Source: Azorinus chamasolen
Taxonomy: Eukaryota; Mollusca; Bivalvia; Cardiida; Solecurtidae
Assembly (NCBI GenBank): GCA_963576725.1
Contig: OY755241.1
Location: 80,573,153-80,637,152, forward strand
DNA: 64,000 nucleotides
Direction of reading: 5' to 3'
Shown here: positions 52,501 to 61,500 of the stretch, one piece after another
How positions within the stretch are numbered: the stretch's first letter is position 1
Layout: every line of letters starts with the position of its first letter
Notes under the pieces: model-generated
Told to the model about the DNA's origin: nothing
Seen by the model: the letters and a program-made list of their open reading frames with translations, nothing else
Databases searched by the model: none
Program-made: the position numbers and the translations under genes

Positions 52501-55500
52501 AAACACGGCAACACCCTAGGGGCCAAATGTTTTACATTGGATTATAAAGTAAACACTTTAAAAAAAAATTCTTGTCTCAAATCTGAAAGGCTTAGAGCTG
52601 TGATATTTGGTATGAAGCATCATCTGGTCAACCTTTACTAAGATTGTTTAAATTATACCCCTGGGGTCAAAATTATCGTCACCCTGGGGGTCACACATTT
52701 TACTGAAAACTTTAAAATCTTCTTGTCAAAACCTGTAAGGCCTAGGGCCACCACATTTGGTATGCATAATCATCTAGTGGACCTCTACATAGATTGTTCA
52801 AATTTTGCCCCTGGGGTCAAATTTGGCCCAACCTCGGGGATCCTAAATTTTACATAGGATTATACATATATAGTAAAAACTTTAGATCTTCTTGTCCAAA
52901 ACTGAAAAGCTTAGAGCTGTGATATTTGGTTGTAGCATCATCTGGTGAACCTTTACTAAGATTGTTCAAAGTATGCCCCTGGAGTCAAACACGGCCACAC
53001 CTTGGGTGTCACATATTTTACATTGGATTATATAGTACTCTCACGTTTATGTATATCAGCCTGCTCTCTCTGGTTTATGTCTGTCAGACTGTCTCTCTCT
53101 GGTTTATGTCTGTCAGACTGTCTCCCTCTGTTTTATGTATATCAGACTGTCTCTCTCTGGTTTATGTCTATCAGACTGCTCTCTCTCTGGTTTATGTCTA
53201 TCAGACTGTCTCTCTCTGGTTTATGTCTGTCATACTGTCTCCCTCTGTTTTATGTATATCAGACTGTCTCCCTCTGTTTTATGTATATCAGACTGTCTCT
53301 CTCTGGTTTATGTCTGTCAGACTGTCTCTCTCTGGTTTATGTCTGTCAGACTGTCTCCCTCTGTTTTATGTATATCAGACTGTCTCTCTCTGGTTTATGT
53401 CTATCAGACTGTCTCTCTCTGGTTTATGTCAATCAGACTGCTCTCTCTGGTTTATATCTATCAGACTGTCTCTCTCTGGTTTATGTCAATCAGACTGCTC
53501 TCTCTGGTTTATGTCTATCAGACTGTCACTCTCTGGTTACGTCTATCAGACTGCTCTCTCTATCAGACTGTCTCTCTCTGGTTTATGTCAATCAGACTGC
53601 TCTCTCTGGTTTATATCTATCAGACTGTCTCTCTCTGGTTTATGTCAATCAGACTGCTCTCTCTGGTTTATGTCTATCAGACTGTCACTCTCTGGTTACG
53701 TCTATCAGACTGCTCTCTCTATCAGACTGTCTCTCTCTGGTTTATGTCTATCAGACTGTCTCTCTCTGGTTTATGTCTATCTGACTGTCTCTCTCTGGTT
53801 TATGTCTATCAGACTATCTCTCTCTGGTTTATGTCTATCAGACTGTCTTTCTGGTTTATGTTTATCAGACTGTTCTTTGATTTATGTCTATCAGACTGTC
53901 TCTCTCTGGTTTATGTCTATCAGACTGTCTCTCTCTGATTTATGTCCATCAGACTGCTCCCTCTGGTTTATGTCTATCAGATTGCTCTCTATGGTTTATG
54001 TCTATCAGACTGACTCTCTCTGGTTTATGTCTATCAGATTGCTATCTGGTCTACGTCTATCAGGCTGCCCTCTCTGGTTTATGTTTAACAGACTGCTCTC
54101 TCTCTGGTTATGCCCCAACATAGTGGTGGCATATAGGATTGGCTTTGTTTGTACGTCCGTACGCACATCTAAAGTTTGTCCTGGCTCTTTCTTGGAAAAT
54201 ATTTGTTGAATCCATACCAAACTTTACACACAAGTTTGTGGCCATTATATCTTGGTCAAATTCGATAAGCATATACAATTTTTTGAGTTGCGGCCCTTTA
54301 TTTGCAACAAAAAAATTGGAACTGAGGGCATCAGTGTCCTATGGACACATTTCTCGTTATGTCTCCCCCATTTGTAATGGGGAGACATACTGCTTTTGGT
54401 CGAGTTGTCCGTCCGTCCATCTGTCTGTCTTTCACACTCATGTCCGCTCCATATCTCTCATAAATATGGAAGGATTTCAAAATGATTTGACACAAATATT
54501 GGACTCAACAAGATGATGTGCAGATCAGGTCAAGGTCACAGTTCAAGGTCAAATGTTTCAACCACACCCTTCCTGTCCGCTCCATATCTCTTAAACCCTT
54601 GGAAGGATTTCAAAATGATGTTGCACAAATGTTCTTCATAACAAGGCGATGGCAGACAGCAGGATTCAGGCACATTCTTCAAAGGTCAAGGTCACAGTTC
54701 AAGGTAAAATGTTTTAGCCTTAATTTTCATTTCTGCTCCACATTTGTATAATGCTTCGAAGGATTCCAAAATGCTGTGGTACAAATGTTCTTCTTAACAA
54801 GCCAGTGTGCAGACAGAAGGATTTAGTCAAGTGTGTCAAAGGTCAAGGTCACAATTCAAGGTCATGATCACAATTTAAGGTAAATTATTCACACTTTCTT
54901 GTCCGTATGATAACTTCCAGATGGCTAATGTCATTTGATTGAAATTTCATACATTGACAGAGCATGATGAGAGGAAGTGTCATGTATAAGGGTCATAACT
55001 CTGGCTTCCATTCTTTTGGAGTTATTGCCCTTTGTTACATTTTTGTCCGATCAATAACTCCTGCTCTACTGATGCTATTGGAATGACAATTCATGTATTG
55101 AAAGAGCATGATGGAAGGAATGTGGTGTACAAGTATCATAACACTGGCTTCAATAATAATAGAGTTTTTGCCTTCTATTTTCTGCAGAGTGATGGGACTT
55201 TGAAATGTTTACATGGAAATTTTGTCCGCAGGGTTATTTTCAAAACCTTTATTTTGATATTTATGAAATTTGCTTGGTTGGCATCATGCCTAGTTGTGCA
55301 TATCTTATTCCTGTTCCCGTTTGATGAGTTATGGGACTTTTTGAAATTTTGTTTTTGGATATTCATGAAACTTCTCACCTCTCTTCAGAATTCATAGGAT
55401 TAAGCAGCACAATGCCTAGTTGTGCTCAGTTCTTTTTTTCTGATTTTCTGCAGAGTTATGGGACTTTGGAAAGTTTGTCCAAGCGCTGGGGGAGACATCA

Positions 55501-58500
55501 GCTTTTGTATTAAAAATAATTCTGGTTTATGTCTATCAGACTGCTCTGTTTTGTTTGTCTATCAGACTGTCCTCCCGGGTTTATGTCTATCAGACTGCTC
55601 TCTCTGGTTTATGTCTACCAGACTGGCTCTCTCTGGTTTATGTCTATCAGACTGTCTCTCTCTGTTAGACTGTTCTCTCTGGTTTATGTCTGTCAGACTG
55701 CTCTCTCTGGTTTATGTCTGTCAGACTGCTCTCTCTATCAGACTGTCTCTCTCTGGTTTATGTCTGTCAGACTGTCTCTCTCTGGTTTATGTCTATCAGA
55801 CTGTCTCCCTCTGGTTTATGTCTATTAGACTGCCCTCTCTGGTCTATCAGACTGCTCTCTCTGGTTTATGTCTATCAGACTGCTCTCTCTGGTTTATGTC
55901 TATCAGACTGTCTCTCTCTGGTTTGTGTCTGTCAGACTGTCTCCCTCTGGTTTATGTCTTTCAGACTGCTCTCTCTGGTTTATGTCTATCAGACTGCTCT
56001 CTCTAGTTTATGTCTGTCAGACTGTCTCTCTCTGGTTTATGTCTATCAGACTGTCTCTCTCTGATTTATGTCTATCAGACTGTCTCTCTCTGGTTTATGT
56101 CTATCAGACTGTCTCTCTGGTTTATGTCTATCAGACAGCTCTCTCTGATTTATGTCTATTAGACTGTCTCTCTGGTTTATGTCTATCAGACTGTCTCTCT
56201 CTGGTTTATGTCTATCAGACTGCTCTCTCTGATTTATGTCTATCAGACTGTCTCTCTCTGGTTTATGTCTATCAGACTGTCTCTCTCTGGTTTATGTCTA
56301 TCAGACTCTCTCTCTCTGGTTTATGTCTATTAGACTGCTCTCTCTGATTTATGTCTATACAACTGTCTCTCTCTGGTTTATGTCTATCAGACTGTCTCTC
56401 TCTGGTTTATGTCTGTCAGACTGTCTCCCTCTGGTTTATGTCTATCAGACTGTCTCTCTCTGGTTTATGTCTGTCAGACTGTCTCTCTCTGATTTATGTC
56501 TATCAGACTCTCTCTCTGGTTTATGTATATCAGACTGTCTTTCTCCGGTTTATGTCTATCAGATTGCTCTCTCTGGTTTATGTCTATCAGACTGTCTCTC
56601 TCTGGTTTCAGTCTATCAGACTGCTCTCTCTGGTTTACGTCTATCAGACTGCTCTCTCTGGTTTATGTCTATCAGACCGCTCTCTCTGGTTTATGTCTAT
56701 CAGACTGTTTCTCTGGTTTATGTCTATCAGACCGCTCTCTCTGGTTTATGTCTATCAGACTGTCTCTCTGGTTTATGTCTATCAGACTGCTCTCTCTCTG
56801 GTTTATGTATATCAGACTGCTCTCTCTCTGGTTTATGTCTATCAGACAGCTCTCTATGGTTTATGTCTATGAGACTGCTCTCTCTATCAGACTGATCTCT
56901 CTGGTTTATGTCTATCAGACTGTCTCTCTCTTGTTTATGTCTATCAGACTCTCTCTTTGGTTTATGTCTATCAGACTTCTCTTCCTGTTTGCAAAAGTGT
57001 TAAGCGGCACGTCTGTCAGATGAAGTGTTTTCTCATTATGCCATGAATATTCATGAGATCATAAATATTAATTAAAATAACCTTTAAAATGATACATAGC
57101 CACCAGAACATTCGGCCATGATAGAAACATATCTGTATTAAATGTAATTAGTTTGAATTAAGGGTAGTGAACAAGTTTTCCAGGGTTCAAGAGTCCGGGG
57201 TTTAACTGTATTTTATAAGCAAACCCTTAGGATCAGAGAGCTCCTGCAGAATCTATCTGATCAGAGTCTACGCTGTTTGCAACGGCATAGAAAGGCATAT
57301 GTATTAAGTAAATGATTAAGATTTAAAAAAAAATACATAGTTCCATGTAGTCCAGTGTTCACTCGTTATCAGGATATTAAGTGTTTTAATTGGTTGAATG
57401 TGTTTAGTCTTACCTGTTTGACTACTCATATAAGGAATAGTGACACCATGAAACTATTTTCGAACTGAATTGATATACAATGAAGTAAATATTCCAAATA
57501 GGGAATTTATATAATACATAAATACTTAAACTGCTCTGATCTAATATTTCGACCACTAAGGGCCTTTTTCAAAGATTATCATGACATGATAATCTTTGAC
57601 AAAGGCCCTTAGTGGTCGAAATATTAGATCAGAGCAGTTTAAGTATTTATGAATTGATATAATATCATATGTACATAGTGTTTTATGATTTTCAATTTGG
57701 TAGATCTATTTTAGTTTCAAAAGCATAGAAATCAGACCCTAATCAGATGGCTCCATAGTTCCTGAGTTCTGTAACTCGCTCACTCATTCACTGTTAATGA
57801 AGAGTAACAAGAGTGTTTGGAGGAGCACATGTGTCACCTGCTGGCAGCTAACACAAAATAAGTGACACACTGCCTCTCGGCAGGTGACACAAAAACTGGT
57901 TTGGATTTAATGAAAACCAGGCGGGATACATGTGGCCCAATAAATCTATATTTACATTCTAGGACAAAGAAGACACTACTGCTGGTAGAGCTGTTTGTAG
58001 CTGGGAGGAGCAGTGCAATTGTAAGTACAGTAAGGGTCTAGGTGAGTTGGTACAGTGCTCCCTCCCTACAACGGCCCTCTCAATAACGATTCCCTCCTTA
58101 CAACAACGCATGTCACGGTTTCCGAAACAACAAGGCTCCAGACAACTTTTTTTCCATCGTAGTTTCTTTATGCCTCAATCAAACCCTATGTTGTGACCAC
58201 TCTTTAGAATCGTCACTTTGTGACGATTCTAAAGAGTGGTCACAACATAGGGTTTGATTGAGGCATAACGGTTTTAGTTCTCGAAATACACCTTATCTGG
58301 GGATCTGCAAATTAGCTAATTATGTTTGATTTTCCCTCCCTATAACAACTCCCTCTGAACAACACGTACAATCTTCGTATCCCAAAGGGTGTCGTTGTAG
58401 AGAGGGAGCACTGTATTGCCATTTGTGTTATAACTATCACTATTTTGTCTGAGCATGGATATTTGTCAATTTTGTATCTCAAAAGTCAATTAAAAGTAAA

Positions 58501-61500
58501 TCAAAAGTTAATCATTATGTAGTCATTCCTATTGATCACCTCTCTTTAGAACTTCCATCTTCCCCCTATTGTATGTTTGTTTTGTCTTTGTGCGTCTTTT
58601 GATGTCCGAAACAACAAGGCTCCAGACAACTTTTTTTCCATCGTAGTTTCTTTATGCCTCAATCAAACCCTATGTTGTGACCACTCTTTAGAATCGTCAC
58701 TTTGTGACGATTCTAAAGAGTGGTCACAACATAGGGTTTGATTGAGGCATATCGGTTTTAGTTCTCGAAATACACCTTATCTGGGGATCTGCAAATTAGC
58801 TAATTATGTTTGATTTTCCCTCCCTATAACAACTCCCTCTGAACAACACGTATAATCTTCGTATCCCAAAGGGTGTCGTTGTAGAGAGGGAGCACTGTAT
58901 TGCCATTTGTGTTATAACTATCACTATTTTGTCTGAGCATGGATATTTGTCAATTTTGTATCTCAAAAGTCAATTAAAAGTAAATCAAAAGTTAATCATT
59001 ATGTAGTCATTCCTATTGATCACCTCTCTTTAGAACTTCCATCTTCCCCCTATTGTATGTTTGTTTTGTCTTTGTGCGTCTTTTGATGTTTTTATAGTTA
59101 TGTACATTTGCTGTTTCCTTGTGTTGCTGTTTTGGCGACTGTTTGTTCTGTATTTGGTGTTTCCTGCATGACTCATTTTTGTACTTTTACAATCTTTACA
59201 ACAGCAGGTGTGGCGGCAGTAAAACGTCGTCCCATACTTCATTCTCAGAGTTGGTATACTTTCTGATCCTTCGAGATCATGAATTGCAGTACTTTTTGTT
59301 CTGAAAATTAAATACTGCTTAAGCTGATGCTAGGGAGCGTGAACAGTGTTGCACTTTCAATTACTGCTCATGATCAGACTCAATAAAACAGTGTCTACAA
59401 TTTTCTCTTTTTGTATTGCAATGTTTGCTCTCGGGGAAACACCTCTCTTCAGAACTGTTATACTCATGTTGTACTTGCCAGTAAGTGGGTGATTTGGATA
59501 ATAAAACTTAGAGAAAGTGTTTCTTAGTTTATGGTATCTATATCCTTGCTTAAGCAGCTTTTAAGTTAAAATGAGATTTCGACTGTTAAAATCGTCAAGA
59601 CTAATCTGATAATCAATATAACCAATATACGTGGGAAGTGGTACACGCTCGCACCAATGACTTATTGGCAATTTTTGAAAAGTAGTTTGAATCTGACACC
59701 TGTTCTTTTAATCCCTTACAACTGCATTTGTGCTTTCCATTAGCTGTATAGTGTAAATAAAAAGTTTTAGATAATTAAATTATGGTGTATTTTTGCATAC
59801 AATTTGAAGTGCGTATAAGTATTATACACTATACTCTGCATAAAAACGAGGCAAGTCAATATATTTTCAGAACTTCATTATAATTGATCTTAACCCTTCA
59901 CTTGCTGTTCACGTCAATATACCTACCTGTAAATAGTGAAGACTTAGATGAGACAGCTCCTGCAGGAGCTGTCTCATCAGGGTCTGCACTATTTACAAGT
60001 TGATTGTGCAACCAGTGCACTCCACAGCAGTGATTGCACAGCGAATTACTTGTACACAATGAAGATATATATAATTATACAACAGGGCATGGATAAGGAA
60101 GGAGAAATGTATTTTAAAATCCAGCAAGAGAAGGTTTAAATTCTTTGTTGAATATTTTCAGGACAGTAACCTGCTACTCAAAATAAAATAACATTTCCAA
60201 ACAGCATTGTTCCAGATCAGACTATTGAGTAATTAACAAATGAACTCCCAGACATGATTGCTTGGTTATTTTGGTTGATTAACTAAGTTATTTGATTGAT
60301 ATTGCTATCTGCAGTGTACCCACTATTCGGATTATACTTACTTTGATGGGTGGAAGTTTCATTGCCTAATATCCATCGGTGTGTTTTGAGGTTGATAACA
60401 GTTTCCCCTGTGTTATTTATAACTCCAAGGCAAGTCCCGCATGATTTATAGAATTCTGAATGGTCATTGGTCAATTATATTTAGCATATTTATACTTAGA
60501 TTTTGAATTTGGCTACAGTGGAAATTTTTTGTATGATCATTTATCAGCATAGTTAGTACTTTCCGAATAATGACGAATAGTATTACCCATGTCTTACGGT
60601 GATCGCCGACCATATAAAAGTACATGTATGAGTCATGCAGGAAACACCGTGCCAAGGCGGGGCTCTCTTAGTCACCCCTACTTTTGCTTGTCACAAGGTA
60701 TTATGGGTTGTGACAGAAACTTTGTAATCATATCCATATTATGTCATAAGCATATAGAACAGACCCTGATCAGAGCGCTTCTACAGACACTGTCCGATTT
60801 GCTATATTATGTTTGCAAAGGTACCAGAAGTCATCTAGATGAGGAAGAGGGTTAATCCATATAAGTATTTAGACTTTTCTTGACTTTATTTCAGCTGTAC
60901 AACAGTACCTCATTGAGATATACCAGACAAAGTGCTTGTGGGAAAATCCGATGACAACTGACCAACAATGTATTCCAGATATTTATGTGCCACCTGCTGT
61001 AAAACTAATGAGGGAGAAAGACGAACATGGTGGATTGGAAGAGGTGATAAGGGAACAGTCCGAGCCGTTGCATCAAAGCTATCAACAGATCTTCTCTTCT
61101 CGGTCTGGGCCATGTACAAATGTATACATTACTGGAGACGCTGGGACTGGAAAAACTACATTTTGTAACCAGATGGCTCTCGCCTGGTGCGAGGCAGTGA
61201 AGACTGTCCGTGACAGGGCAGTTTTAGCAGAAGATCTTACAGTTCTGTCACATTTTAAATTCCTGTTTTATATTAATTTGAGAGACACTGGGGCAATCTA
61301 TCATATTGAAGACATGCTTAAAAAGTTTATGAAATATGCTCCATTCTCTGTAGACATACCCACTTTACTGAAAACCGAGAAATGTTTGATTGTTCTTGAT
61401 GGCTTGGATGAGTGGTCTTGTCCAGATGAGACAAAATGCCCAGGTTTGAATGAACATATACCGGGCAGAAACATAATGAATAAGAACTGTGTCTTTCTTA

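Noticed and set aside
52926..54209. 427-residue open frame, the second longest in the window
   Set aside because: It is a 29-bp minisatellite open in all three frames, with no domain, and sits in an intron between well-supported exons.
55032..55397. 121-residue frame with a hydrophobic segment
   Set aside because: It overlaps a repeat unit seen twice nearby; no conserved motif.
55422..57023. Several 100-220 residue open frames
   Set aside because: Same minisatellite; overlapping frames on one strand encode cyclic versions of the same words.
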